From the NCBI GenBank assembly GCA_019416685.1, contig DXWV01000053.1, positions 1 to 9,103 of the forward strand: a stretch of DNA of 9,103 nucleotides, written 5' to 3'. The stretch comes from Bacteroides sp. Its GTDB lineage: Bacteria; Bacteroidota; Bacteroidia; Bacteroidales; Bacteroidaceae. The translations under genes and the position numbers were made by a program. The notes under the pieces are model-generated. The model ran no database searches, was not told the DNA's origin, and saw nothing but the letters and a program-made list of their open reading frames with translations. The stretch's first letter is position 1. Every line of letters starts with the position of its first letter. This document shows positions 1 to 6,989 of this stretch, piece by piece.

Positions 1-185
1 ATTAGTGTGAAAAGTATTAACGTGTGTTTCATTCGGTGAAGATAAGGTTTATATTTTCATTATTACTATCTTTGTTAAAAATTACATTCTCACAGATTAG
101 GGGTATAATGCAAAATTGGTGCAAATTATTTTGTGTTTATTTTTAATTATCTGATAATAAATATTTTATATATTGATGAATATGG
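1..185. mobile_element. Probable terminal segment of an integrated element (non-coding)
   Basis: This AT-rich stretch has no supportable gene; every forward frame from base 1 stops early, the longest at base 39. It abuts a tRNA-Gly fragment whose 5' half is absent, which is the expected right-hand junction of an element integrated into a tRNA 3' end. Two TGCAAA direct repeats start at 109 and 120 (11 bp apart), and CAAAAT (111-116) pairs with ATTTTG (128-133). These could be recombinase arm sites but are weak. No integrase is visible, so the element itself is inferred from the junction alone. Confidence 0.4.
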
Positions 186-231
186 CTTCCCAAGCTAAGG
201 GTCACGAGTTCGAGTCTCGCTTGCCGCTCCA
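185..231 (+). pseudogene. 3' fragment of tRNA-Gly(CCC); probable att site
   Basis: The segment reads as the 3' part of a tRNA. Anticodon loop TTCCCAA is at 187-193 with anticodon CCC at 189-191. T-stem ACGAG is at 204-208, T-loop TTCGAGT at 209-215 and T-stem CTCGC at 216-220. The 3' acceptor strand TTGCCGC is at 221-227, the discriminator T at 228 and encoded CCA at 229-231. A complete gene needs GCGGCAA and a D-arm about 35-45 bases upstream; the sequence there is AT-rich and holds neither. The anticodon stem 5' side (ATGGC) pairs only partly with GCTAA. The gene is therefore truncated on its 5' side. Elements using tyrosine recombinases often integrate in tRNA 3' ends, restoring the tRNA at one end and leaving such a fragment at the other. 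Confidence 0.75.
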
Positions 232-238
232 AATGACA

Positions 239-274
239 AGAGCCATAAATCGATCTGATTTATGGCTCTTTTTA
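239..274 (+). terminator. Rho-independent terminator of the tRNA-Gly locus
   Basis: A perfect 13-bp stem, AGAGCCATAAATC (239-251) with GATTTATGGCTCT (257-269), encloses a 5-base loop and is followed by a T run (269-273). It starts 8 bases after the tRNA CCA end. It fits the original terminator of the tRNA transcript, left with the chromosomal side of the junction. Confidence 0.85.
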
Positions 275-280
275 TATCTG
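273..280 (+). promoter_or_regulatory. Candidate -7 element (TATATCTG) for the DUF2400 gene
   Basis: TATATCTG differs by one base from the Bacteroidetes -7 consensus TAnnTTTG. Transcription from it would begin almost at the ATG at 289, so the message would be nearly leaderless. No clear -33 TTTG is seen. It is the only promoter-like motif between the terminator and the gene, and it is weak. Confidence 0.25.
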
Positions 281-288
281 TAATAATC

Positions 289-1020
289 ATGAATAAAGAA
301 CTGAAAGAACATCTTATGTTATTGGCGGAACGATATGAGACTCCGGCCTTTATCACAGAAGATCCGATACAAATACCTCATCGTTATACCTGTCAGGTAG
401 ATATTGAAATTTCGGGCCTCGTTACTTCCTGGATAGCTACCGGAAACCGTAAAGCCATTATCAAAAGTGCAGATCGGGTGGATTGTGAACTATTCAGTCG
501 TGCTCCTCATTCTTACATAATGAGCGAAGAATGGAAAATGTATGCAGGGCAGAAAGGAAGTTTTTATCGATATTATTCTTATGATGATTTTTATTTGTTG
601 TGTAGTACCTTGCATATGGTGTATTCTCGAACCCCGACATTGGAAGATTATCTTTATAAGTCCTTTGAAGGATTCTCACCATTACAAAGATTACAATCAG
701 TTTTGGGGCATATCAACGGTATGCCCGCAATACGTAGTACTTCCGAAGCCAAGAAAATGTGTATGTTTCTGCGTTGGATGATTCGGCGGGATTCCTGTGT
801 TGATTTTGGTATCTGGCAGAAGTTTCATCCCCGTGAATTGATTATCCCACTTGATACTCATGTTCATCGTATTTCTACCGATTTGGGCTTGACAAAAAGC
901 CGTAAATGTATCAAAACAGCAAGTGATATTACGAAAGCATTGGCACGTATCTGGCCCGATGATCCGGTAAAAGGAGATTTTGCTTTGTTTGGTTTTGGAG
1001 TGAATGAGCCTGTAAAGTGA
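289..1020 (+). CDS. DUF2400 / TIGR02757 family conserved protein
   Basis: This 243-residue protein matches the TIGR02757/DUF2400 family in length and in conserved blocks: an N-terminal HRY...D..ISGLVTSWIATGNR segment, a central FSPLQRLQSVLGHI region, and C-terminal PLDTHVHRISTDLGL and DFALFGFGV. The function is not established. The segment around D189 (LDTHVHRI) resembles VDTHIFRV of endonuclease III, where the Asp is catalytic, so a distant link to HhH-GPD glycosylases is possible; that is inference from motif similarity only. The ATG at 289 is chosen because the earlier in-frame ATG at 262 lies inside the terminator stem. No strong ribosome binding site is visible, as is usual in Bacteroidetes. 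The gene starts 15 bases past the terminator T run, so it may originally have depended on read-through from the tRNA. Confidence 0.85.
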   Translation: MNKELKEHLMLLAERYETPAFITEDPIQIPHRYTCQVDIEISGLVTSWIATGNRKAIIKSADRVDCELFSRAPHSYIMSEEWKMYAGQKGSFYRYYSYDDFYLLCSTLHMVYSRTPTLEDYLYKSFEGFSPLQRLQSVLGHINGMPAIRSTSEAKKMCMFLRWMIRRDSCVDFGIWQKFHPRELIIPLDTHVHRISTDLGLTKSRKCIKTASDITKALARIWPDDPVKGDFALFGFGVNEPVK

Positions 1021-1093
1021 CAGAAGCCTCGTTATAGCGGCTTTCATTGACAAAAATAATGCAGAAGAATAGGCAGAGTTCAGTCTAATTTCG

Positions 1094-1101
1094 TATTTTT
1101 G
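1094..1101 (+). promoter_or_regulatory. proS: Candidate -7 element for proS
   Basis: TATTTTTG fits the Bacteroidetes -7 consensus TAnnTTTG exactly, about 45 bases before the proS ATG. That would give a leader of roughly 35-40 bases. No convincing -33 TTTG is present 19-21 bases upstream. Confidence 0.5.
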
Positions 1102-1146
1102 CATCCTGTTTTTAATGAGTTAAGAAAACTTTAAATAAAAAATATA

Positions 1147-2628
1147 ATGGCAAAAGAACTGAAAGACCTTACCAAACGTAGCGAGAATTACTCGCAATGG
1201 TACAATGATTTGGTGGTAAAAGCCGATCTGGCAGAGCAGTCGGCTGTGCGTGGATGTATGGTGATAAAGCCTTACGGATACGCTATTTGGGAGAAAATGC
1301 AACGTCAGTTGGATGATATGTTTAAAGAAACAGGTCATGTGAATGCTTATTTTCCGTTGTTAATCCCGAAATCTTTCCTTAGCCGCGAGGCCGAACATGT
1401 AGAGGGCTTTGCTAAAGAGTGTGCGGTAGTGACTCATTATCGTCTTAAAAATGCAGAAGATGGCTCAGGGGTCGTGGTAGATCCGGCTGCAAAACTTGAA
1501 GAAGAGCTGATTATTCGTCCTACTTCAGAAACAATTATTTGGAATACTTACAAAAACTGGATACAATCTTATCGTGACCTGCCTATTTTGTGTAATCAAT
1601 GGGCAAATGTATTCCGTTGGGAAATGCGTACACGTCTTTTTCTGCGTACAGCCGAGTTCTTGTGGCAGGAAGGTCATACTGCACATGCTACCCGTGAAGA
1701 GGCAGAGGAAGAAGCGATCAGAATGCTGAATGTATACTCTGATTTTGCAGAGAAGTATATGGCTGTTCCGGTAGTAAAAGGAGTGAAGTCGGCCAACGAG
1801 CGTTTTGCCGGTGCACTTGATACGTATACTATCGAGGCTATGATGCAGGATGGAAAAGCTTTGCAGAGTGGAACTTCTCACTTCTTGGGACAGAACTTCG
1901 CCAAAGCATTTGACGTGCAGTTTGTGAATAAAGAGAATAAGATGGAATATGTGTGGGCTACCTCATGGGGTGTTTCTACTCGTCTGATGGGAGCACTTAT
2001 CATGACTCACTCTGATGACAACGGGTTGGTATTGCCTCCGCATTTGGCTCCTATACAGGTTGTTATAGTGCCTATCTATAAAAATGACGAACAATTAAAA
2101 CAGATTGATGCCAAAGTGGCGGATATTGTTGCCAATTTGAAGTCGTTAGGCATTTCTGTGAAGTATGATAATGCCGATAATAAGCGTCCTGGCTTTAAGT
2201 TTGCTGATTATGAACTGAAAGGTGTGCCTGTGCGTCTTGTTATGGGTGGCCGTGATTTGGAGAACAATACAATGGAGGTAATGCGTCGTGATACTTTGGA
2301 AAAAGAAACAATTTCTTGTGAAGGTATCGAAGCGTATGTTAAGAATCTCCTTGAAGAAATTCAGGCAAATATTTATCAGAAAGCTTTGAAACATCGTGAG
2401 TCTATGACAAGAACCGTAGATACTTATGATGAGTTTAAGACAGAAATAGAAAAGGGTGGCTTCATTCTTGCTCACTGGGATGGAAGCACTGAGACTGAAG
2501 AGAAGATTAAAGAAGAGACGAAAGCGACTATTCGTTGTATTCCGTTCGATGGCGATAAAACTCCGGGCAAGTGTATGGTTACCGGTAAGCCTTCTGCATG
2601 CCGTGTGATTTTTGCACGTTCTTATTAA
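1147..2628 (+). CDS. proS: Prolyl-tRNA synthetase, eukaryote/archaeal-like type
   Basis: This cytoplasmic class IIa aminoacyl-tRNA synthetase charges tRNA-Pro with proline using ATP. At 493 residues it has the length of the archaeal/eukaryote-like ProRS, and it lacks the roughly 180-residue INS editing insertion of the classical bacterial type. Visible landmarks: motif 1 region around residues 40-75, proline/ATP-pocket RPTSET at 124-129, motif 2 FRWEMRTR from 156 continuing into FLRTAEFLWQEGHTAH, and motif 3 TSWGVSTRLMGA with the Arg at 279. The anticodon-binding domain spans about 300-400, and the C-terminal domain ends in the typical terminal Tyr. Oddity: the C-terminal zinc site normally has four Cys; here those positions read D445, T450, C476 and T479, so zinc binding is probably lost. 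The ATG follows an AT-rich leader, and a strong terminator follows the gene. It is probably monocistronic. Confidence 0.97.
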   Translation: MAKELKDLTKRSENYSQWYNDLVVKADLAEQSAVRGCMVIKPYGYAIWEKMQRQLDDMFKETGHVNAYFPLLIPKSFLSREAEHVEGFAKECAVVTHYRLKNAEDGSGVVVDPAAKLEEELIIRPTSETIIWNTYKNWIQSYRDLPILCNQWANVFRWEMRTRLFLRTAEFLWQEGHTAHATREEAEEEAIRMLNVYSDFAEKYMAVPVVKGVKSANERFAGALDTYTIEAMMQDGKALQSGTSHFLGQNFAKAFDVQFVNKENKMEYVWATSWGVSTRLMGALIMTHSDDNGLVLPPHLAPIQVVIVPIYKNDEQLKQIDAKVADIVANLKSLGISVKYDNADNKRPGFKFADYELKGVPVRLVMGGRDLENNTMEVMRRDTLEKETISCEGIEAYVKNLLEEIQANIYQKALKHRESMTRTVDTYDEFKTEIEKGGFILAHWDGSTETEEKIKEETKATIRCIPFDGDKTPGKCMVTGKPSACRVIFARSY

Positions 2629-2651
2629 GAAGATACTTTATTTTTGACGAG

Positions 2652-2693
2652 TGCCGGTTGGAGATCATTGATCCAACCGGCATTTGTTTTTTT
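2652..2693 (+). terminator. Rho-independent terminator of proS
   Basis: An 11-bp GC-rich stem, TGCCGGTTGGA (2652-2662) with TCCAACCGGCA (2672-2682), has a 9-base loop and is followed by TTTGTTTTTTT (2683-2693). It begins 24 bases after the proS stop and isolates proS from the two-component operon. Confidence 0.92.
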
Positions 2694-2720
2694 GAGTGAT
2701 AAGTAGGAGTATTTCAGATT

Positions 2721-2736
2721 TAGTATTTCAATACTA
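2721..2736. promoter_or_regulatory. Short perfect inverted repeat upstream of the two-component operon
   Basis: TAGTATT (2721-2727), a 2-base spacer TC and AATACTA (2730-2736) form a perfect 7+2+7 palindrome. It overlaps one of two direct GTATTTCA copies (2709-2716 and 2723-2730). It lies about 90-100 bases upstream of the response-regulator promoter and could be a regulator site. The T content makes chance plausible. Confidence 0.25.
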
Positions 2737-2794
2737 TCACTCAGTTAGAATACACTACCTTATATTATGAACTTAAAAATAAAAAAACGTCGTG

Positions 2795-2832
2795 ATTTCA
2801 GCTTTATTTCAGAAACTTCCTCTTTCTTTGTA
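2795..2832 (+). promoter_or_regulatory. Promoter and candidate response-regulator operator of the two-component operon
   Basis: Two identical ATTTCAG repeats lie at 2795-2801 and 2806-2812, 11 bp apart (one helical turn), as is usual for OmpR/PhoB-family sites. Fourteen bases further is TTTGTA (2827-2832), the end of a -7 element TTTCTTTG that matches TAnnTTTG at all but one fixed base. The repeats cover the place of the -33 box, which itself does not match TTTG, as expected for an activator-dependent promoter. The same layout recurs at 6990-7027. Confidence 0.55.
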
Positions 2833-2858
2833 CATATATCTAATAAAAAAGTACTCTT

Positions 2859-3536
2859 ATGAAGATATTGATAGTTGAAGATGAACCTTCATTGCGTGAA
2901 CTCATTCAACGTTCATTGGAAAAAGAGCGTTATGTGGTGGAGGTTGCTGCCGATTTTAATTCGGCTTTGTGTAAAATAGAAGATTATGATTACGATTGTG
3001 TTTTACTGGATATCATGCTTCCGGATGGTAACGGACTTAGTCTGCTTGAAAAGCTGAAAGCAATGCACAAACGTGAGAATGTAATTATTATTTCTGCGAA
3101 GGATTCTTTGGAAGATAAAGTACTGGGATTGGAATTGGGAGCGGACGATTATTTGCCTAAACCCTTTCATCTGGCAGAACTGAATGCCCGCATTAAAAGC
3201 GTTATTCGCCGTCAACATCATGATGGAGAGGTTGATGTTCGGTTGGGTAATATTCGTATTCTTCCGGACAAATACCAGGTATTTATTGATGAAAAAGAAG
3301 TTGAACTGAACCGGAAGGAATATGATATTCTCTTATATTTTATCAATCGTCCCGGCAGACTGGTCAATAAGAATACACTTGCCGAGTCTGTTTGGGGAGA
3401 TCATATCGACCAGGTAGATAATTTTGATTTTATCTATGCACAAATAAAGAATCTTCGTAAGAAACTAAAAGATGCCGGAGCTACTGCTGAAATAAAAGCT
3501 GTTTATGGATTTGGCTATAAAATGACTGTTGAATAA
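2859..3536 (+). CDS. OmpR/PhoB-family DNA-binding response regulator
   Basis: This 225-residue cytoplasmic response regulator has an N-terminal receiver domain (about 1-115): acidic pocket E7/D8, phospho-acceptor D51 in LLDIMLPDG, switch residue S79 and conserved K101 in the LPKPF motif. A C-terminal winged-helix DNA-binding domain (about 128-222) ends in the family's typical YGFGYKM. Phosphorylation by the kinase encoded 2 bases downstream would control DNA binding. The likely operators are the paired ATTTCAG-like repeats found before its own gene and before the PepSY operon. The ATG gives the standard MKILIVEDE start. It is not a recognisable RprY orthologue, so no symbol is given. Confidence 0.95.
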   Translation: MKILIVEDEPSLRELIQRSLEKERYVVEVAADFNSALCKIEDYDYDCVLLDIMLPDGNGLSLLEKLKAMHKRENVIIISAKDSLEDKVLGLELGADDYLPKPFHLAELNARIKSVIRRQHHDGEVDVRLGNIRILPDKYQVFIDEKEVELNRKEYDILLYFINRPGRLVNKNTLAESVWGDHIDQVDNFDFIYAQIKNLRKKLKDAGATAEIKAVYGFGYKMTVE

Positions 3537-3538
3537 TT

Positions 3539-4819
3539 ATGAAACTGATTTATCGTATCGTTATTCGCATATCCTTGCTCTTGACACTTGTTCTGGGTGC
3601 TTGGGCAGTATTTTTTTATATGGCTATGATGGATGAGGTAAACGATGAAGTGGATGATTCTCTGGAAGATTATTCGGAAATAATCATTATCCGTGCTCTT
3701 GCTGGAGAGGAATTGCCTTCACAGAATACCGGTTCAAACAATCAATATTATCTTAAAGAAGTTACTAAAGAATATGCGGACAGCCGTGAGGGCATTACCT
3801 ATAAAGACTCGATGGTTTATATTGTGGAAAAGGGTGAAACCGAACCGGCACGTATTCTGACTACGATATTTAAAGATAATGAAAATCGTTTTTATGAATT
3901 AACAGTATCTATTCCCAGTATAGAGAAAGATGATTTGACCGCTGCGATACGTGATTGGATGATATTTCTTTATATCGCTTTGTTGCTTGTTATAATAATA
4001 GTGAATGTGTGGGTGTTTCAACAAAACATGAAGCCTTTATATGTCTTGTTGCATTGGTTAGATGATTACCGGATAGGAAATAAGAATAAACCTCTGAAAA
4101 ATGATACGCAGATAACTGAATTTCGTAAACTAAACGGAGCGGCCATCCGGAATGCAGAACGTAGTGAACAATTGTTTGAACAACAGAAACAATTTATAGG
4201 TAATGCTTCTCATGAAATACAGACTCCGCTTGCTATCTGCCGAAATCGTCTGGAGATGATGATGGAGGATGAATCTCTTTCTGAAACCCAGTTGGAAGAG
4301 TTGATGAAGACTCACCAGACTTTAGAGCATATTACAAAGCTGAATAAATCGCTGTTATTGCTTTCTAAAATAGATAACGGGCAATTCACAGAAACCGTAG
4401 AACTGGAATTCAATGAACTCTTAAAGCAGTATATGGATGATTATAAAGAAGTATATGCTTATCGGGGTATTCAGACAGAAATAATTGAGAATGGTATTTT
4501 TCGTGTACAGATGAATGAATCTCTTGCTACTATTCTGATAACTAATCTTTTGAAAAATGCATTCGTACACAACATGGATGGTGGACATATCCGGATAGAA
4601 ATAACGCCACGCAGCTTTACGTTTCGTAATAGTGGGGTAGGACATCCTTTGGATGAAAAGCGCATTTTTGAGCGTTTTCATCAGGGTGTTAAAAAAGAAG
4701 GTTCTACAGGACTTGGACTGGCAATCGTTGATTCTATTTGCCGGTTGCAGAATATCGGACTGAGGTATTATTTTGAGAATGGCGAGCATTGTTTTGAAAT
4801 TTCAGAAGAGCAAATTTAG
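3539..4819 (+). CDS. Membrane sensor histidine kinase
   Basis: This 426-residue inner-membrane kinase is the partner of the response regulator just upstream (2 bases between stop and ATG). It has a first membrane segment (about 7-29), an extracytoplasmic sensor region of about 110 residues with many acidic residues, a second membrane segment (about 141-161) and a short HAMP-like linker. The DHp domain carries phospho-acceptor H225 in NASHEIQTPL. The HATPase domain has N-box N336/N340 (TNLLKNAFVHN), an F box (IFERFHQG) and a G2 box GSTGLGLAIV (388-397). In the G1 box the usual Asp is replaced by Asn364 (FRNSGVG). The catalytic core otherwise looks intact. The sensor region matches no ligand-binding family I recognise. 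The stop is 6 bases before the next ATG, so the three genes form one operon. Confidence 0.95.
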   Translation: MKLIYRIVIRISLLLTLVLGAWAVFFYMAMMDEVNDEVDDSLEDYSEIIIIRALAGEELPSQNTGSNNQYYLKEVTKEYADSREGITYKDSMVYIVEKGETEPARILTTIFKDNENRFYELTVSIPSIEKDDLTAAIRDWMIFLYIALLLVIIIVNVWVFQQNMKPLYVLLHWLDDYRIGNKNKPLKNDTQITEFRKLNGAAIRNAERSEQLFEQQKQFIGNASHEIQTPLAICRNRLEMMMEDESLSETQLEELMKTHQTLEHITKLNKSLLLLSKIDNGQFTETVELEFNELLKQYMDDYKEVYAYRGIQTEIIENGIFRVQMNESLATILITNLLKNAFVHNMDGGHIRIEITPRSFTFRNSGVGHPLDEKRIFERFHQGVKKEGSTGLGLAIVDSICRLQNIGLRYYFENGEHCFEISEEQI

Positions 4820-4825
4820 GTAAAT

Positions 4826-5593
4826 ATGATAATGTCAGCAAGCTGGAATCCGTGGCATGGTTGTACTAAAATCAGTGCCGGTTGTAAATATTGCTATGTT
4901 TACCGGCAGGATGAAATGTATGGTGCAGATACCAGCAGTCATGAGGTTCGCAAAACTGCGAATTTCAGTCTGCCAGTGAAGCTAAAGCGCGATAAAAGTT
5001 ATAAGATAGAGTCGGGAAAATTGGTTTATACTTGTTTTACTTCTGACTTTTTTGTAAACGGTGCGGACGAATGGCGGGCAGAAGCATGGGCTATGATACG
5101 TGAAAGGGAAGATTTGGACTTTTTTATTTTTACTAAGCGTATTGATAGGTTTAAGATTGGGCTACCCGATGATTGGGGAAACGGATACAAGAATGTGATT
5201 ATCGGGTGTACTGTTGAAAATCAGGAGATGGCAGATTATCGCTTACCTATTTTTAAAGAGTTGCCGATACGGCATAAAGTAATTATAGCAGCTCCGCTAT
5301 TGGAAAATTTGGTTCTCTCACCTTACTTAGACGATACAATTGAGGAAGTAGCAGCAAGTGGTGAATCGGGGAATGATGCCAGAATTTGTGATTATGAATG
5401 GATACTCGATATTCGTAAACAGTGTATAGAAAAAGATATTCCTTTTTGTTTCCATCAGACTGGAGCCAAACTGCTTAAAGACGGAAAATTGTATCGCATT
5501 AAACGATATTATCAGATTGCACAGGCATGGAAAGCAGGCATAAATTACAGAATAGGCAGGGATGGTAAGCCGGAAAAAAGAGGAATTTTATAA
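4826..5593 (+). CDS. DUF5131 (phage Gp37/Gp68-like) three-cysteine protein
   Basis: This 255-residue protein starts with SWNPWHGC and carries C13-x6-C20-x2-C23 followed by YVYR, the hallmark of the DUF5131 / phage Gp37-Gp68 family. That family is viewed as radical-SAM-like with a CX6CX2C cluster motif rather than CX3CX2C. Later conserved-looking segments include CFTSDFFVNGADEWRAEAW, FFIFTKRIDR, VIIGCTVENQEMADYRLP, AASGESG and FCFHQTGAKL. The biochemical role is not established. Homologues often sit in phages or beside a TcmP partner gene; no such partner is present here. Instead the gene follows the sensor kinase by 6 bases and should be co-transcribed with it. A second ATG at 4832 is also possible. 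Confidence 0.88.
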   Translation: MIMSASWNPWHGCTKISAGCKYCYVYRQDEMYGADTSSHEVRKTANFSLPVKLKRDKSYKIESGKLVYTCFTSDFFVNGADEWRAEAWAMIREREDLDFFIFTKRIDRFKIGLPDDWGNGYKNVIIGCTVENQEMADYRLPIFKELPIRHKVIIAAPLLENLVLSPYLDDTIEEVAASGESGNDARICDYEWILDIRKQCIEKDIPFCFHQTGAKLLKDGKLYRIKRYYQIAQAWKAGINYRIGRDGKPEKRGIL

Positions 5594-5634
5594 AAAAACT
5601 CTTTTAAAAAATGATAGATGTTTCCGGTTTTTTT
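5570..5634. terminator. Weak terminator structure between convergent genes
   Basis: CCGGAAA (5570-5576) can pair with TTTCCGG (5621-5627), which is followed by seven T (5628-5634) on the plus strand. Inside, AAAAGAG (5576-5582) can pair with CTCTTTT (5599-5605), followed on the minus strand by further T. Both stems are short and AT-rich and overlap at A5576, so they cannot both form in full. The location, overlapping the ends of two converging genes, is the main support. Confidence 0.35.
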
Positions 5635-6919
5635 ATTCTTTTTTTAGCCACTCCCAACGTTTGCCCCAATCTTCCATAACAGCATTTCGCCATTTGTAGG
5701 TCGTTTGTGCACCTTGATAATTTTTCCAGAAATACTCGGAAGCACTTTTATCAGTAAACCATTTATTGCCTACTTTATAATCAGTATCGCGTATTCTTCC
5801 CGGCCAGATGTTTTCTACAGTAATCTCTCCTTCCTGGTTGGGAAATTCAGGAATATTGGAAGTAATTGTATAAGGCAATGTTCCAAGATAATAGGTAGAG
5901 TGGCGGACTATATAGTCACCATTGCCAGTGTGATAGCCATCCCATTTCTGCTTACCAATAGTTAAAGTTATACAGGCTGAATCAATAGGAATATCATTTC
6001 TGACCGGTCCTGCCACATGAAACTCTATGATGGAATACACTTGTACCGTGTCTTTGGCCGTAACCGGACGATAAAAGACGGAACGGCTACTATGCGTGCA
6101 CGGGTCAAAACTACCACCCCATGATTCTTTAGCGGGGTTGTCAGGATCACCGTCCATCATGTATAGTAATGCAGGTGTATCACCCAATTTGGGGTTACCT
6201 TTATAATAGTGTGCAAAATCTCTTCCTAAATATCCGGCGTTTTTTATATATGTATCGTAATACAAAGCATTGTATTTATCGTTGATTTTACTTTGATAAA
6301 TAAATCCCCGGTAAGAAGCGTTATTTTCAATAAACCATAAATCGGGGAAATTCTGTACGATGTAGGTATAACTATTTATACTCCATTTCTTGTTGGGACC
6401 TCCAATCCAATAAATACGAATTTTACTTTGAATATCAGGTGCATCATGGAGAGCTTGGGCTACGTCCTCCAATCCTCCCCAAACGAGTATGTATAAAGGG
6501 CGTTTGTTTTCACGACGGGCGCATTGCACGATCCACTCCGAACCTTCGGTTGCAGAAGTAAAGCCGCAGTATGGAGCAGATCCTCTTCGGCCTTGTTTAG
6601 TAATAGAACGAAGGTATGCGGGAGAGGATAGCCCCTGGATATGTTTCTCCAATGTTGGTAGATCTTTCTCATAAAGGTCTATCATCCGAAGAATCTCTTT
6701 TTTGTCTCCATTTCCGAAAGATGGGGAAGAAATAAGGCCTTCTGTATCAAATTCATTGTTATACATCAGGAAATGAGCTATTGACTGGTTGTCATCAGGA
6801 TCAGTTCCTCCGATATCAGAACTGATAAGAATACGGGGCTTTTGCGGTACAGTCTGTTGAGCTACCAGATTTGTGGCCACTAAAAATAGAAGAAGAGACA
6901 AGGCTAATTTTTCCCTCAT
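5633..6919 (-). CDS. Secreted Sde182-like DUF1593 nucleoside-hydrolase-like protein
   Basis: This 428-residue protein has a signal peptide (KLALSLLLFLVATNLVA, cleavage expected near residue 20 before QQ), so it acts outside the cytoplasm. The N-terminal half (about 28-290) is the DUF1593 / Sde182 nucleoside-hydrolase-like domain. Its motif SSDIGGTDPDDNQS (D35, D40, D42, D43) corresponds to the Asp-rich metal-binding loop of nucleoside hydrolases, and LVWGGLEDVAQAL is a further family block. The C-terminal part (about 290-428) is the beta-rich Sde182 C-terminal domain ending in WGKRWEWL. The name comes from the Saccharophagus Sde182 protein, reported as cellulose-binding. The actual substrate is unknown; a glycan or nucleoside-like ligand is inference. 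The gene is convergent to the DUF5131 operon and divergent from the PepSY operon. No SusC/SusD pair is nearby. Confidence 0.88.
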   Translation of the reverse strand: MREKLALSLLLFLVATNLVAQQTVPQKPRILISSDIGGTDPDDNQSIAHFLMYNNEFDTEGLISSPSFGNGDKKEILRMIDLYEKDLPTLEKHIQGLSSPAYLRSITKQGRRGSAPYCGFTSATEGSEWIVQCARRENKRPLYILVWGGLEDVAQALHDAPDIQSKIRIYWIGGPNKKWSINSYTYIVQNFPDLWFIENNASYRGFIYQSKINDKYNALYYDTYIKNAGYLGRDFAHYYKGNPKLGDTPALLYMMDGDPDNPAKESWGGSFDPCTHSSRSVFYRPVTAKDTVQVYSIIEFHVAGPVRNDIPIDSACITLTIGKQKWDGYHTGNGDYIVRHSTYYLGTLPYTITSNIPEFPNQEGEITVENIWPGRIRDTDYKVGNKWFTDKSASEYFWKNYQGAQTTYKWRNAVMEDWGKRWEWLKKE

Positions 6920-6945
6920 GTAGAAATGTTTTTTGTTAGACTTTA

Positions 6946-6953
6946 CAAATATA
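6946..6953 (-). promoter_or_regulatory. Candidate -7 element for the DUF1593 gene
   Basis: On the minus strand this reads TATATTTG, an exact fit to TAnnTTTG, 27 bases upstream of the ATG. The leader would be about 20 bases. There is no matching -33 TTTG at 19-21 bases upstream. Confidence 0.5.
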
Positions 6954-6989
6954 ATATATAAGATCGCTTTTTATTTCATTTTTTCTCAG

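Noticed and set aside
150..231. A complete tRNA-Gly gene
   Set aside because: No 5' acceptor strand (GCGGCAA) or D-arm exists upstream; only the anticodon loop onwards is present.
262..288. Earlier in-frame ATG (262) as start of the DUF2400 protein
   Set aside because: It lies inside the 3' arm of the tRNA terminator, and the added residues (MALFISVII) are just translated terminator sequence.
1047..1052. TTGACA as a sigma70-type -35 box for proS
   Set aside because: Its distance to the -7 match at 1094 (about 41 bases between them) is far too long, and Bacteroidetes promoters do not use this consensus.
697..1104. Minus-strand reading frame of 135 codons opposite the DUF2400 gene
   Set aside because: It lies mostly antisense to a well-supported gene, the product has no recognisable domain, and the composition is that of a shadow frame. 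The same holds for the other frames opposite proS, the kinase and the lipoprotein.
2859..3536. Naming the response regulator rprY
   Set aside because: The sequence shares only general OmpR-family features with RprY as I recall it, so orthology cannot be supported.
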